NCBI RefSeq assembly: GCF_003399765.1
Contig: NZ_NFZV01000001.1
Span: 124,001-188,000 of the forward strand
DNA length: 64,000 nucleotides
DNA from: Alkalilimnicola ehrlichii
Lineage (GTDB): Bacteria; Pseudomonadota; Gammaproteobacteria; Nitrococcales; AK92
Direction: 5' to 3'
The position numbers and the translations under genes were made by a program. This document shows positions 38,306 through 49,449 of this stretch, piece by piece. The notes beneath the pieces are model-generated. The model had not been told where the DNA came from. It searched no databases and worked only from the letters and a program-made list of their open reading frames with translations. How positions within the stretch are numbered: the first letter of the stretch is position 1; every line of letters starts with the position of its first letter.

Positions 38306-39250
38306 ATGGTTGCCTCCAGGGCCCGAATCGGAATACTCGGAACTCGGCCGGGTGTGCGTAGCGACCTAAAGGCGCAACTGGAGGCTCGCTCCATCGAGGT
38401 TGTGCTTGAGGCGACGCTGGCCAATGTCGTTGCCGGCAAAGCCTCGCTGATCGAGGCCGAGGTGTTATTACTCGATTTGGAACGGGCTGGCGACAAAGAC
38501 CTGGATGTGCTGGATGAGTTGCTTGAATTCACGCCGGTGCCGATGGTGTTTTTCGACGGCAGCGGTAGCGACAGTCCGGGGTGGTGGGCGCGATTTGCGG
38601 AAAAGCTGTTGCAGACGGTGCAAAGGCAGCGTGCTGCGCATTTGGACCAACCCTCCTCATCGCCGGCTCTTCTTGTGGGCGGGGCTTTGCGCGTTTGGGT
38701 TTTAGGCGCTTCCTTCGGCGGCCCTGACGCCCTCAAACGCTTCTTTGGCGCGCTGCCCGATTTACCTGGTGCGGCGCTGATCGTCGGCCAACATATCGGC
38801 GACGGTTTTGTTGAAGTCTTGGCGGCCCAACTTAATCGAGCCGGTCGTGTGCCGGTTGTACCGGCAGCCGAAGGCGTGCGCCTGCAAGCCGGTTTTGCCT
38901 ATGTGGCGCCGGTTGGCCAACGCGTGGTCATTGATTCGAGCGGCTCTTTTATTTTCCGGCCGGAGCCGGAGCGGCTTGCCTATAGTCCGTCGATCAATGC
39001 AATCATGAATGAAGTGGCGATTCGTTTCGGGTCGCGGTCAGGTGCTATCGTCTTCACCGGTATGGGCGATGATGGCGCTTTGGGGTGTCGAGCGATAGCG
39101 GAGGCCGGCGGCGAAGTCTGGGTACAGGAGCGCAGCAGTTGCGCGATAGACAGCATGCCTGCTTGCGCGGAAGCAACCGGTGCGGTTCGGCGTAGCGGTC
39201 CTCCGGAAGCCTTGGCGAAGGCCTTGCTCGCCTCCTTAACGGCCTCTTGA
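38306..39250 (+). CDS. chpB: Chemotaxis-type methylesterase ChpB (CheB family)
   Basis: A 314-residue protein whose N-half (about 1-110) resembles a degenerate receiver (VRIGILGTRPGVRSDL; LLLDLERAGD) and whose C-half is a CheB methylesterase. Catalytic triad: Ser in WVLGASFGGPDA, His in VGQHIGDGF and Asp in GMGDDGALG. It opposes PilK by demethylating PilJ. ATG 38306 is 3 bases after the chpA stop. Confidence 0.9.
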   Translation: MVASRARIGILGTRPGVRSDLKAQLEARSIEVVLEATLANVVAGKASLIEAEVLLLDLERAGDKDLDVLDELLEFTPVPMVFFDGSGSDSPGWWARFAEKLLQTVQRQRAAHLDQPSSSPALLVGGALRVWVLGASFGGPDALKRFFGALPDLPGAALIVGQHIGDGFVEVLAAQLNRAGRVPVVPAAEGVRLQAGFAYVAPVGQRVVIDSSGSFIFRPEPERLAYSPSINAIMNEVAIRFGSRSGAIVFTGMGDDGALGCRAIAEAGGEVWVQERSSCAIDSMPACAEATGAVRRSGPPEALAKALLASLTAS

Positions 39251-39422
39251 ACGGTTTTTGCCGCTGACGTCCGTCAGGCAATGCCGGGAAAAGGCGTTTC
39301 CAGATGCGTCGCCGCTCGCCGCCTTGCCGAGGGGCGTGGGTCGAGCACTGGAGAGAGCTTGTCCGCAGGTGGGCAGTACGACGTAATGCCGGTAGCTTAT
39401 TGCCGGAAAGGAAACAGGACTT

Positions 39423-39892
39423 ATGAGCGTTGACACGACGGCCGTACGTAGCCTTTTTTACCGATTGAAGATGCAAATCTTTTGTTGCCAGGGTCTCTGG
39501 TAGCGGAAGTGACCACTTATGTCGAACCGACGGCGGCCGGGGTGGGTTTCCCCGACTGGGTATTGGGCCAGATTGTATGGCGTGGGCAACAGCTTTTCTT
39601 GGTGTCGTTCGAGGCACTCGTTGGCGGTCGGGTGTCTAGTACAGCTGCAAGATCGCGAATTGCGGTCGTAAAGGGCGTAAGCGGTGCGCCAGGGTTGGCT
39701 TATTACGGGCTGGTGACGCAGCAGATCCCGCGGTTAGCGACGGTTGCCGAGGGAACTATAGAAAACCTTGATGACGACTCTTCTGAATTGGGGGAGGCGG
39801 TGAGCGCGCAGGTGCTGGCGAACGGGGAGCCGGCGCTAATTCCTAATTTAGATTATTTGGAACAGGAGTTATCTCGCCTGACGGGCCGCTGA
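39423..39892 (+). CDS. chpC: CheW-like adaptor ChpC (frameshifted)
   Basis: ATG 39423 opens MSVDTTAVRSL, but the frame then breaks at the T run 39454-39459 (six T). One extra T gives SLLLPIEDANLLLPGSLVAEVTTY, the usual ChpC N-terminus, joining the frame that ends at 39892. The full protein is about 156 residues with a CheW-like fold (LFLVSFEALVGGRV; GLAYYGLVTQQIPRLATV). ChpC links additional receptors to ChpA. It lies about 170 bases after chpB and is the last gene of the cluster. The break is probably a sequencing error. Confidence 0.85.
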
Positions 39893-39955
39893 CCGTCCTG
39901 TCAACAGGCGGTTGCCGATAGGGTGCGATGGCGGGAGGGTTGGGCTGGGATTCCG

Positions 39956-40686
39956 TCAGCTCAGGTCGCCGTGGAGCGCTTGAAGTGCGGCGAGTGTTGC
40001 GATCCCCGCCGTTTCCGTGCGCAAAATCCGTGGCCCGAGCCGTAAGCGGTGGCAACCTTGCTCTGCTGCGGTACGAATCTCGCTGTCAGTCAGCCCGCCT
40101 TCCGGCCCTATCAATAGAGATATTTGTCGATTCGCTGCTGTTACGACGTCGCATAAGCGGGTATTGCCGGTCGGGTCGAGAACTAAGCGGTAGCCGGTAT
40201 TCAATGCGGCCCATGCTTGCGCTAGCGGAATGGGGGCAGTAGTTCGGGGATGCGATTACGCCCGCTTTGTTCGCATGCCGCGATAATAACGCCCTGCCAG
40301 TGGCTGTGTTTTTTCTCTAAACGCTCTCCTTTCAGCTGTACGACGCTGCGCTCGGTAAAGACCGGTAGGATTCGCGTAACGCCCAGTTCCACGGCTTTTT
40401 GGATAGTGAAATCCATTCTTTCGCCTTTCGATACCCCTTGCAGCAGCGTAACGCTCAGCGGCGACTCTACTTCTCGGTCAAGGAAGCTTTCTACTTCGAC
40501 GACTACTTCCCGCCGCTCTAGCTGCCGCACCCGTGCGGGATACTCTCCGCCGGTACCGTTGAACAGCACCAACGGATCGCCGTTGCGAAGGCGCAGTACG
40601 CGTAGATGATTGGCCGGCGAGCCCGTCAGGGTAACTTCTTGTCCGGGCTCAAGCGCTGTGTCGACATAAACGCGGGGGTTTTTCAT
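39956..40686 (-). CDS. rsmE: 16S rRNA (uracil-1498-N3) methyltransferase RsmE (frameshifted)
   Basis: SPOUT-class methyltransferase of about 242 residues. The N-part (MKNPRVYVDTALEPGQEVTL...NHLRVLRLRNGD; GVSKGERMDFTIQKAVELGV) ends in a false stop at 40222. The C-part (LIGPEGGLTDSEI...LGPRILRTETAGIATLAALQ), with the SAM knot, is in the next frame. A run of five C on the minus strand (plus 40232-40236) lengthened to six restores LLPPIPLAQAWAALNTGYRLVLDP. Tail-to-tail with chpC. Probably a sequencing error. Confidence 0.9.
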
Positions 40687-40774
40687 CAGGGTATCTTGGT
40701 AGGGATGGTAGTCGTTCTGCGGTCGGTTAACGGCCGATTATTTGCCGATAGTGTCCTGAGGGGGGAGCATAAGC

Positions 40775-40796
40775 GGCGGGCGTTCCTACGCCCGCC
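40775..40796 (-). terminator. Hairpin after metF
   Basis: Stem ggcgggcg / cgcccgcc (40775-40782 and 40789-40796) with a 6-nt loop, just past the end of leftward metF. There is no T run. Confidence 0.5.
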
Positions 40797-40806
40797 ACCG
40801 ATCGGT

Positions 40807-41669
40807 TTATGCGGCCGCTTTTGGCAGCCCTAGATTATGCCAAATGGTTTCTATCACCGGAGCTTGGTTCATCGTATAGAAGTGTAGCCCCGGGGCGCCG
40901 GCGTCGAGCAGTCGCAGGCACATTTCGGTGACGAAGTCGGTCCCGAAGGCGATGATCGACTCTCTATCGTCGGCGAAGGCTTCAAGCCGCTTGCGCAGCC
41001 AGCGCGGAATTTCCGCGCCGCAGGCATCGGAGAAACGCGCCAATTGCTTGAAGTTAAGGATGGGCATGATGCCTGGCACGATGGGCAGATCCACGCCGAG
41101 TCGCTCGCATTCGTCGACAAAACGAAAGTAGGCGTCGGCGTTGAAGAAATACTGACTGATGGCAGCATCGGCCCCGGCATCGACTTTGCGTTTAAAGTTG
41201 CGCAGATCCGCTTCCGCATTCTCCGCCTGCGGATGAAACTCGGGATAGCAGGCTACTTCGATCGTGAAATGATCGCCGGTCTCGGCGCGGATGAACTCAA
41301 TGAGTTCGTTGGCATAGCGAAACTCGCCGGCCGCCTGAGTTCCGGAAGGAAGATCGCCCCGCAACGCGACGAGGTGGCGAATACCCTTGGCGCGGTACTG
41401 ATCGAGAATTTCCCGAATGCTGTCGCGGGTCGAGCCGATGCAGGATAGATGCGGGGCCGCCTCGATCCCCGAATCCCGCTGTATCTCTACAACGGTTTCG
41501 AATGTGCGATCGCGTGTCGAGCCGCCCGCGCCGAAGGTGACGGAAAAAAGCGCGGGTTCAATGCCGCCAAAGTATCTCGCGTGCTTCTGAGATTGATCAC
41601 GCCTTGTTCGGTGCGCGGCGGGAAAAACTCGAAACTGAACGTTCGCGGGTATCGCTGTTGTGTCTTCAT
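40807..41669 (-). CDS. metF: Methylenetetrahydrofolate reductase (frameshifted)
   Basis: Reduces methylene-THF to methyl-THF for methionine synthesis (FAD enzyme). ATG 41669 reads MKTQQRYPRTFSFEFFPPRTEQGVINL, then breaks at a run of six A (plus 41544-41549). One more base gives the family sequence RFFSVTFGAGGSTRDRTFETV and joins the frame ending at 40807 (LVALRGDLPSG, EVACYPEFHP, QYFFNADAYFRFVDEC, LPIVPGIMPI, PGLHFYTMN). Total about 288 residues. It follows ahcY by 55 bases in the metK-ahcY-metF group. Confidence 0.93.
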
Positions 41670-41724
41670 GTGTTGATCTGCGCGTGCCGGTCGTGGGGAC
41701 GGCGGCCGTGGGCCGCCCGCGATC

Positions 41725-43038
41725 TCAGTAACGGTAGCTGTCGTTCTTGAACGGGCCATCGACAGGAACGCCGATGTATTCCGCTTGTTGAACGCTAAGC
41801 CTCGTCAGTTTGACGCCGATCCTGTCCAGATGTAGCCGTGCCACTTTCTCGTCCAAGTGTTTCGGCAATACGTAGACGGTATTCTCGTACTCGCCGTGGT
41901 TCGTCCATAGCTCGATCTGCGCCAACACTTGGTTAGTGAAAGAGTTGGACATTACGAAGCTCGGGTGGCCGGTGGCACAACCCAAATTCACCAATCTGCC
42001 TTCCGCTAACAGGATAATCCGCTTGCCATCCGGAAAAATGATGTGGTCGACTTGCGGTTTGATGTTTTCCCACTTGTATTGGCGCAGCGCGGCGACATCA
42101 ATTTCGTTGTCGAAGTGCCCGATGTTGCAGACGATGGCCTGATTCTTCATTTGCTTCATGTGATCGTGATTGATCACATGATAGTTGCCGGTCGCGCTTA
42201 CGAAGATATCCGCAACCGGCGCGGCGTCTTCCATCGTGACGACGCGATAACCTTCCATGGCCGCCTGTAGGGCACAAATGGGGTCGATCTCGGTTACCCA
42301 GACCGTGGCGCCTTGGCCGCGCAAGGACTGCGCGCAGCCTTTGCCGACGTCGCCGAAACCGCAGACGACGGCAATTTTGCCAGCGATCATGACATCGGTC
42401 GCACGCTTGATGCCGTCGAGCAGGGACTCTCGGCAACCGTAGAGGTTGTCGAACTTGGATTTGGTGACCGAGTCGTTGACATTGAAAGCCGGGCACTTCA
42501 GGCTGCCTTCGCGCCCCATTTCGTATAATCGAAGCACGCCGGTGGTGGTTTCCTCGGACACGCCGCGGATCTCTTCCAGCAGTTCCGGATATTTATCGTG
42601 CACGTATTGTGTGAGGTCGCCGCCGTCGTCAAGCAGCATATTCGGCTTCCAGCCGTCGGGGCCGAACAGCGTTTGTTCGATGCACCACCAGTACTCTTCC
42701 TCGGATTCGCCTTTCCAGGCAAAAACGGGTACGCCGCTAGCTGCGATGGCTGCTGCTGCGTGATCTTGAGTCGAGAAAATATTGCAGGAAGACCACCGAA
42801 CCTCTGCACCCAGTGCGGTAAGCGTTTCAATGAGTACGGCGGTTTGTATCGTCATATGTAAACAGCCGGCAATACGCGCCCCTTTTAGAGGCTGCTGGTT
42901 GCCATACTCATCTCTTAGCGCCATCAACCCCGGCATTTCGGTTTCAGCGATGGCAATTTCCCGCCGTCCCCAGTCGGCTTGGCTAAGGTCGGCTACTTTG
43001 TAATCCGCTTCGACTGTGCTCATTGGTTTGGTGCTCAT
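41725..43038 (-). CDS. ahcY: S-adenosylhomocysteinase
   Basis: Hydrolyses S-adenosylhomocysteine to homocysteine and adenosine. A 437-residue NAD-dependent enzyme with [53 protein letters not shown] (NAD site), ATGNYHVI and [11 protein letters not shown], and the C-terminal NDSYRY. ATG 43038 or ATG 43023 (five residues later) could be the start. It lies between metK and metF; I did not find a SAH riboswitch core in the 125-base leader. Confidence 0.96.
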   Translation of the reverse strand: MSTKPMSTVEADYKVADLSQADWGRREIAIAETEMPGLMALRDEYGNQQPLKGARIAGCLHMTIQTAVLIETLTALGAEVRWSSCNIFSTQDHAAAAIAASGVPVFAWKGESEEEYWWCIEQTLFGPDGWKPNMLLDDGGDLTQYVHDKYPELLEEIRGVSEETTTGVLRLYEMGREGSLKCPAFNVNDSVTKSKFDNLYGCRESLLDGIKRATDVMIAGKIAVVCGFGDVGKGCAQSLRGQGATVWVTEIDPICALQAAMEGYRVVTMEDAAPVADIFVSATGNYHVINHDHMKQMKNQAIVCNIGHFDNEIDVAALRQYKWENIKPQVDHIIFPDGKRIILLAEGRLVNLGCATGHPSFVMSNSFTNQVLAQIELWTNHGEYENTVYVLPKHLDEKVARLHLDRIGVKLTRLSVQQAEYIGVPVDGPFKNDSYRY

Positions 43039-43128
43039 AACCCGGTATTCCCTTTCGTGAGGAGTGGTGCCGCTATTGTTCCTTTGCGCGGCCTGGGACG
43101 ACGCGGCGTCCTTTATTCTGGGCGTTGC

Positions 43129-43153
43129 GACTCCCGCCGTTATGGCGGGAGTC
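43129..43153. terminator. Hairpin between metK and ahcY
   Basis: Stem gactcccgcc / ggcgggagtc (43129-43138 and 43144-43153) with a 5-nt loop directly after the metK stop. No T tract follows on the metK strand; it could partially separate metK from ahcY transcription. Confidence 0.55.
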
Positions 43154-43163
43154 TTTCTACCTG

Positions 43164-44342
43164 TTAGGCGTCTGCGGCAACGGGTTTAAGTCCGGCAGCT
43201 TCTCGTAAAGCTTCGGCTTTGTCCGTACGCTCCCAGGATAACTCCTGTTCTTCGCGTCCGAAATGTCCGTAGGCCGCTGTGCCTTGATAGATCGGCCGCG
43301 CCAAGTCGAGCATACGGGTGATGCCGTAAGGCCGTAGGTCGAAGAACTCGCGCACGAGTTCGGTGATGCGGTTTTCCGCTAAGCGGCCGGTACCGAAGGT
43401 ATCGACGCTGATCGACGTCGGTTCGGCGACGCCGATCGCGTAGGACACCTGGATTTCGCAACGATCCGCCAGTCCGGCGGCGACGATATTCTTTGCGACA
43501 TAACGGCCGGCATAGGCTGCGGAACGGTCGACTTTGGACGGATCCTTGCCCGAAAAGCAGCCTCCGCCATGGCGCGCCATGCCGCCGTAGGTGTCGACGA
43601 TAATCTTGCGGCCGGTAAGGCCGCAATCTCCCACCGGGCCGCCGATGACGAAGCGGCCGGTCGGATTGATATAAAAACGGGTGTCTTTGCTCAGCCACTG
43701 CTTAGGCAGCACCGGACGAATGATTTCGTCCATCACCGCTTCGCGCACGGTTTCGGTACTGACATCTTCGCTGTGCTGGGTCGACAAAACGACGGCGTCG
43801 ATAGCGACAGGGCGTCCGTCTTCGTAGCGTAACGTAACCTGGCTCTTGGCGTCCGGGCGTAACCAAGGAAGGGCGCCGCTATGGCGGAGTTCCGCCTGCC
43901 GTTTAACCAGTCGGTGAGCGAAGGTGATGGGGGCCGGCATTAAAACGTCGGTTTCGTTGGCTGCGTAACCGAACATCAGCCCCTGGTCGCCCGCGCCCTG
44001 CTCTTCCGGTGCGGATCGATCCACACCTTGTGCGATATCGGGCGATTGTTTGCCGATACAATTGAGTACGCCGCAGGTTTCCCAGTCGAAACCCATTGCC
44101 GACGAGTTATAGCCGATTTTCTCTACAGCGCGCCTGGCGACCTCTTCGAAATCGACGTTAGCACGGGTAGTGATCTCGCCCGCCAGAATAATTAACCCAG
44201 TCTTTACTAAGGTTTCGCAGGCTACCCGTCCATTGGGATCCTCTGCCAGGATGGCGTCAAGGATCGCATCCGAGATTTGATCCGCCATCTTGTCCGGATG
44301 TCCTTCCGAAACCGATTCCGACGTAAAGAGGAAATCGCTCAC
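43164..44342 (-). CDS. metK: S-adenosylmethionine synthetase
   Basis: Makes SAM from methionine and ATP. A 392-residue chain with the N-terminal [21 protein letters not shown] (catalytic His), the hexapeptide-type [12 protein letters not shown], the phosphate loop [19 protein letters not shown] and the [10 protein letters not shown] segment. A GGAGGAGGA ribosome site lies just upstream of the start. Heads the leftward metK-ahcY-metF set. Confidence 0.97.
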   Translation of the reverse strand: MSDFLFTSESVSEGHPDKMADQISDAILDAILAEDPNGRVACETLVKTGLIILAGEITTRANVDFEEVARRAVEKIGYNSSAMGFDWETCGVLNCIGKQSPDIAQGVDRSAPEEQGAGDQGLMFGYAANETDVLMPAPITFAHRLVKRQAELRHSGALPWLRPDAKSQVTLRYEDGRPVAIDAVVLSTQHSEDVSTETVREAVMDEIIRPVLPKQWLSKDTRFYINPTGRFVIGGPVGDCGLTGRKIIVDTYGGMARHGGGCFSGKDPSKVDRSAAYAGRYVAKNIVAAGLADRCEIQVSYAIGVAEPTSISVDTFGTGRLAENRITELVREFFDLRPYGITRMLDLARPIYQGTAAYGHFGREEQELSWERTDKAEALREAAGLKPVAADA

Positions 44343-44973
44343 CCTAATCCTCCTCCTGAAGCCCCGCGACGTGCGGGCGGTTGAAGTGTCGATTGATGCG
44401 CTAGTGCAAGGTCGTCGGCAATCCCAGACGCCGAACGCATAATTGTAGCGATAGCGCAGGCATTTTGCGACCGCAGCAAGCAGTTAATAATGACGTGTAA
44501 TCGCTGATCGGCCTCGATTGCTTCGATGCGGTCGAGGCATCCTAATGCGCTCCGGTTTTGCTTTGCGCTTGCTCCCGATGAGAAACTTCGGGAAAATTCG
44601 CGGTTTAACCGGGGCCAAAGATAAATACGCTGTGCGAATGCCGCAGCGTACCGAGCCAGCGTATGATGGGGCTTAGGCTCTGGTTCGGGATGCGAATTCG
44701 CAGTAGATCCTGATCCTCACTATATGGGAGCATCCCGCGTCGTCAAAGGCGTGAGAGCCAGGTTCGTGTTATTTTTTGCACGTTACCTGCCGCGCGCCAG
44801 CGGAAAACGTCGAAGACTGAGCGCTTCACCGAGGTGTCGGGGGCTTTTTCTGAGCTGCTTTGGCAGCGCTCTCGATAAGCGGGGCGGGCCTTTTTACGTT
44901 TTCCATTTAAGCATTTGCGTGCGGGGTGTTGTGCCCCGACGATATTTTTAAACCATCGGGAGATACGCCTGTT
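44343..44973. other. Divergent intergenic region metK / tkt
   Basis: About 630 bases between metK (leftward) and tkt (rightward). A TACAAT-like element reading leftward at 44442-44447 and a TATATG-like element at 44720-44727 reading rightward are weak promoter candidates. A short hairpin cgggg / ccccg at 44922-44938 lies before the tkt ribosome site. I see no gene, tRNA or known riboswitch core; the short frames here have no coding character. Confidence 0.45.
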
Positions 44974-46967
44974 ATGCCATCGCGCCGAGAACTCGCCAAC
45001 GCCATTCGCGCCTTGAGTATGGATGCGGTACAAAAAGCCAAGTCCGGTCATCCAGGGGCGCCGATGGGCATGGCGGACATCGCCGAAGTGCTGTGGAACG
45101 ACTTTCTCAAGCACAACCCAGCCAACCCCCGTTGGTTCAACCGCGACCGGTTTGTCTTGTCGAACGGTCACGGCTCTATGTTGATCTACAGCCTGTTGCA
45201 TTTATCGGGCTACGACCTCTCGATGGACGACCTGAAGGATTTCCGGCAGCTGCACTCGAAAACACCGGGGCATCCGGAATATGGGTATACGCCGGGTGTC
45301 GAAACCACGACCGGCCCGCTTGGGCAGGGGTTGGCAAATGCTGTGGGTATGGCGCTAGCGGAGAAGGTGCTTGCGGGTCAGTTCAACCGCCCTGGGCACG
45401 AGTTAGTCGATCATTTCACCTATGTGTTCCTCGGCGACGGCTGCTTGATGGAGGGGATTTCGCACGAAGCCTGCTCCTTGGCCGGTACCCTCGGCTTGGG
45501 CAAGCTGATCGGTTTTTACGACGACAATGGAATTTCTATCGACGGTAAGGTCGAAGGTTGGTTTACCGACGATACGCCAAAACGCTTCGAAGCGTATGGC
45601 TGGCACGTCATCCCTAACATCGATGGGCACGATGCCGAAGCGATTAAACGCGCTATCGAACAAGCCCGTGCCGTTACCGATAAGCCTACCTTGATCTGCT
45701 GCAAAACGATTATCGGCTTCGGCGCTCCTAATGTCTGCGGCACTCACGGTGTGCATGGTGCGCCTTTGGGCCCGGAAGAGATCGCTGCTACCCGGGAGTT
45801 TCTGGGCTGGAACCATGAACCGTTCGAAATGCCCGAGGACATTTACGAGGCTTGGGACGGTAAGGCCCGCGGCGCGAGGGCGGAAGCGGAATGGCAGCAG
45901 GTGTTCGACAATTACAAACGAGCGCACCCGGAGTTAGCTGCCGAGTTCGACCGTCGTATTCGCGGCAAGTTGCCCGGTTCCTGGCAACGTTTGGTCGATG
46001 AAAGTCTCGATGCGATCAATAAGGAAGCGGCCACCATCGCTTCGCGTAAGGCGTCCGAGAATGCTTTGAACGCGTTTGGTCCTTATCTGCCGGAGCTGCT
46101 CGGCGGTTCGGCCGATTTGACCGGTTCCAATAACACCAAGTGGAAAGACTGCACGCCGCTGACCAAGACCGCTGCCGACGGTAACTATGTGTTCTATGGC
46201 GTTAGGGAATTTGCGATGTCGGCCATCATGAACGGTGCTGCCTTGCATGGGGGCTTTATCCCCTATGGCGGGACCTTCCTGGTGTTCTCCGACTACGCGC
46301 GCAATGCGGTTCGTATGGCCGCTTTGATGAAGTTGCGTAGCGTGTTCGTGTATACCCATGACTCCATCGGCCTCGGCGAGGACGGTCCGACGCACCAACC
46401 GATCGAGCACTTGGCATCCTTGCGCATGATTCCCAGCATGAGTTTATGGCGGCCTTGCGATGCGGTTGAATCGCTGGTGGCCTGGCAAGCCGCGATTGAA
46501 CGCAAAGACGGCCCGACTTGCTTGATCTTCTCGCGGCAGAACTTACCTCACCAGGAGCGCGACGCCGCTCAGCTGAAGAATGTGCGTCGCGGCGGTTACG
46601 TTCTGCGCGATTGTGAAGGCGAGCCGGAGGCTATTCTCATCGCCACGGGTTCCGAGGTGGCGTTGGCGACGGCGGCGGCCGAAAAGCTTAACGGACAGGG
46701 GCGTCGGGTGCGCGTGGTGTCCATGCCCTCAACGGATACCTTCGAAGCTCAAGACCCGGCGTACCGCGACGAAGTCTTACCGCCGCAGGTGAAAGCGCGG
46801 GTTGCCGTTGAAGCGGGTGTCCCGGATAGCTGGTTGAAGTACGTGGGGCTCGAAGGCCGCGTCATCGGTATGACCACGTTTGGCGAATCGGCACGCGCGC
46901 GCTGTTCGAGCAGTTTGGTTTTACCGTCGACAATGTCGCGGAAACGGTTGCGTCCTTGTTGAAATAG
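44974..46967 (+). CDS. tkt: Transketolase (frameshifted near 3' end)
   Basis: Thiamine-diphosphate enzyme of the pentose phosphate and Calvin-type pathways. ATG 44974 opens [20 protein letters not shown]; catalytic and cofactor motifs include [68 protein letters not shown], ThDP binding DDNGISIDG, and the pyrimidine-domain [20 protein letters not shown] lost base near 46893-46901 (GC-alternating tract) moves the end to another frame; repaired it reads [21 protein letters not shown] and stops at 46967. About 664 residues. Confidence 0.95.
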
Positions 46968-47161
46968 GAAGCATAAAGCGAGGTCGCGCCGTGGACGCAT
47001 TGCGGCGGCGCGAGCGCTTGCCTCGTTGCCGTCAAAGTCTTCTCTAGGTCGGACGAATCGCCATATGATGCAAGAGTGGGGTGTTAAAGAGGGCAGCCTC
47101 CTCTTTGGTCGCGCCCTATTCTGGCTCGTACAGGCGTTTAGCGATGGCGGAGGGCGAGGAG

Positions 47162-48178
47162 ATGGCGATAAACGTTGCAATTAATGGTTACGGGCGTATC
47201 GGGCGCAACATCTTACGCGCTCTGTATGAATATGGTCGCACGGACGAGATTCGTATCGTTGCCGTCAACGATTTGGGCGATGCCGCTACCAATGCGCATC
47301 TGACGCAGTTCGATACCGCGCACGGTCGTTTTCCCGGCACCGTCAACATCGACGGGCAGGCCATGCGGGTTAATGGCGATACGATACAGGTTTTTGCCGA
47401 ACGTAATCCTGCCGAGTTGCCATGGGGCGACTTAGGCGTCGATGTCGTACTCGAATGTACGGGATTGTTTACGAGTCGCGAAAAAGCGGCAGCGCATATC
47501 GCTGCGGGTGCAAGAAAAGTCATTATATCCGCGCCGGGCGCTAAGGACGTCGATGCTACGGTCGTGTACGGTGTTAATAGCGATCGTTTAAAAGCGTCCG
47601 ACGAGATTATTTCCAATGCATCGTGTACGACCAACTGCCTTGCGCCTTTGGTCAAACCGTTGGCGGAAAGTGTCGGGCTCAAACAGGGCTTGATGACAAC
47701 GATTCACGCTTACACCAACGATCAAGTGCTGACCGATGTTTACCATAAGGATTTGCGGCGGGCGCGTAGTGCAACGATGTCGCAGATCCCGACCAAAACA
47801 GGTGCCGCTGCGGCCGTTGGCTTGGTTTTGCCGGAGTTGCACGGCAAGCTGGATGGGTTCGCCGTCCGCGTACCGACAATTAATGTCTCGATGGTCGATT
47901 TAACTTTTACCGCCGGTCGCGAAACGTCGGCGGATGAGATTAACCAAGTAATGCAGTCTGCCTCGCAAGGCGTCATGAAAGGAATTGTCGAATATAACGA
48001 TTTACCGTTGGTTTCGGTTGATTTTAACCATAACCCGGCTTCGTGTATTTTCGATTCGACGTTGACCAAGGTGGTCGGTGACGGGAGCTTGGTGAAAGTA
48101 TGTGCTTGGTATGACAACGAGTGGGGTTTTTCCTGCCGAATGTTGGATGTCGCCGTTGCCTTGATGAATGCTCAGTAA
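47162..48178 (+). CDS. gap: Glyceraldehyde-3-phosphate dehydrogenase, type I
   Basis: A 338-residue NAD-dependent enzyme. Rossmann motif [15 protein letters not shown], active-site Cys155 in [13 protein letters not shown] and His in [10 protein letters not shown], and the C-terminal [17 protein letters not shown] 47162 has a GAGGAG site directly before it; longer in-frame starts add unrelated sequence. Follows tkt and precedes pgk. Could also serve as erythrose-4-phosphate dehydrogenase, but the motifs favour GAPDH. Confidence 0.94.
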   Translation: MAINVAINGYGRIGRNILRALYEYGRTDEIRIVAVNDLGDAATNAHLTQFDTAHGRFPGTVNIDGQAMRVNGDTIQVFAERNPAELPWGDLGVDVVLECTGLFTSREKAAAHIAAGARKVIISAPGAKDVDATVVYGVNSDRLKASDEIISNASCTTNCLAPLVKPLAESVGLKQGLMTTIHAYTNDQVLTDVYHKDLRRARSATMSQIPTKTGAAAAVGLVLPELHGKLDGFAVRVPTINVSMVDLTFTAGRETSADEINQVMQSASQGVMKGIVEYNDLPLVSVDFNHNPASCIFDSTLTKVVGDGSLVKVCAWYDNEWGFSCRMLDVAVALMNAQ

Positions 48179-48185
48179 ACTTACA

Positions 48186-48207
48186 GAACCCGGCGGAGGC
48201 CGGGTTC
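48186..48207 (+). terminator. Hairpin between gap and pgk
   Basis: Stem gaacccggc / gccgggttc (48186-48194 and 48199-48207), loop ggag, immediately after the gap stop. The following bases are only moderately T-rich, so it may attenuate rather than stop transcription into pgk. Confidence 0.5.
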
Positions 48208-48229
48208 TCGCTTTGTCAGGAATCAGCTC

Positions 48230-49423
48230 ATGACCGTAATTAAAATGACCGATCTGGATCTTGCGGATAAGCGGGTGTTGATCCGCGAAGATCTTAACGT
48301 TCCCATAAAAAACGGCCGAATTACCGACGACACCCGCTTGCGTGCGTCCCTGCCGACGATTCGTCACGCGCTGGATGCCGGCGCACGGGTTATGTTAATG
48401 AGTCACCTGGGGCGGCCAAAGGAAGGTGTGTTCAGCGACGAGTTCTCGCTTGAGCCGGTGGCCGACTACTTGAGTAAAGCGCTGGGGCGCGAAGTACGTT
48501 TAGAGCGCGACTGGTTAGACGGCGTTGAGTTGGAGCCGGGCGATCTGGTGCTTTGCGAAAACGTTCGTTTCAACAAAGGCGAGAAGGCGGACGAAGAAGA
48601 GCTGGCGCGGACGATGGGCGGTCTATGCGATGTATTCGTGATGGACGCTTTTGGCACGGCCCATCGCGCGCAGGCCTCGACCCACGGTGTTGCCAAGTAT
48701 GCGCCGATTGCCTGCGCTGGGCCGTTGCTAGCGGCCGAGCTGGACGCGCTCGGGAAGGCCCTAGAGCGGCCGGCGCGGCCGATGATCGCTATCGTCGGCG
48801 GTTCTAAAGTATCGACCAAGCTGACGGTGTTGGAGACCTTATCCCGCCAAGTCGATCAATTAATCGTTGGTGGCGGTATCGCAAATACCTTTATCGCTGC
48901 TGCCGGGCATCCGGTCGGTCGGTCTCTTTATGAACCCGACTTGGTGGACGACGCGAAGCGCTTGATCGAATCGGCGCGCGCTCAAGGGGCGGAAATTCCG
49001 GTGCCGACCGATGTTATCTGCGCCAAAGCGTTTGCCGAAGATGCCGATGCGTTTTGCCGGCGGGTGGAAGATGTCGAGGAGGACGACTTGATTCTCGATA
49101 TCGGCCCGGAGACTTCGGAACGTTATGCCGCCTTATTGAAACAGGCAGGCACGATCGTCTGGAACGGCCCGGTCGGTGTGTTCGAATTCCATCAGTTTGG
49201 CGACGGTACCCGTAGCTTAGCGGAAGCGATTGCCGCAAGTTCCGCTTTTTCCATTGCCGGTGGCGGAGATACCTTGGCCGCGGTTGCCCAGTATGGCGTT
49301 GGCGATAAGATTTCCTACATTTCCACGGGCGGCGGGGCTTTTCTTGAGTTCTTGGAGGGTAAGATTCTGCCTGCCGTTGCCGTGCTCGAAGAGCGTGCGC
49401 AGGAGCAAACGGCCGCCGTTTAA
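48230..49423 (+). CDS. pgk: Phosphoglycerate kinase
   Basis: A 397-residue glycolytic kinase. Characteristic segments: [21 protein letters not shown] (substrate-binding), [54 protein letters not shown] and [38 protein letters not shown]. It follows gap by 51 bases and precedes pyk by 26. Confidence 0.97.
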   Translation: MTVIKMTDLDLADKRVLIREDLNVPIKNGRITDDTRLRASLPTIRHALDAGARVMLMSHLGRPKEGVFSDEFSLEPVADYLSKALGREVRLERDWLDGVELEPGDLVLCENVRFNKGEKADEEELARTMGGLCDVFVMDAFGTAHRAQASTHGVAKYAPIACAGPLLAAELDALGKALERPARPMIAIVGGSKVSTKLTVLETLSRQVDQLIVGGGIANTFIAAAGHPVGRSLYEPDLVDDAKRLIESARAQGAEIPVPTDVICAKAFAEDADAFCRRVEDVEEDDLILDIGPETSERYAALLKQAGTIVWNGPVGVFEFHQFGDGTRSLAEAIAASSAFSIAGGGDTLAAVAQYGVGDKISYISTGGGAFLEFLEGKILPAVAVLEERAQEQTAAV

Positions 49424-49449
49424 CTGCGGGAAATGCCTGGGAGGCACGG

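Noticed and set aside
43039-43163. SAH riboswitch upstream of ahcY
   Set aside because: The leader holds only a simple GC hairpin; the conserved core of the SAH riboswitch could not be found by eye.
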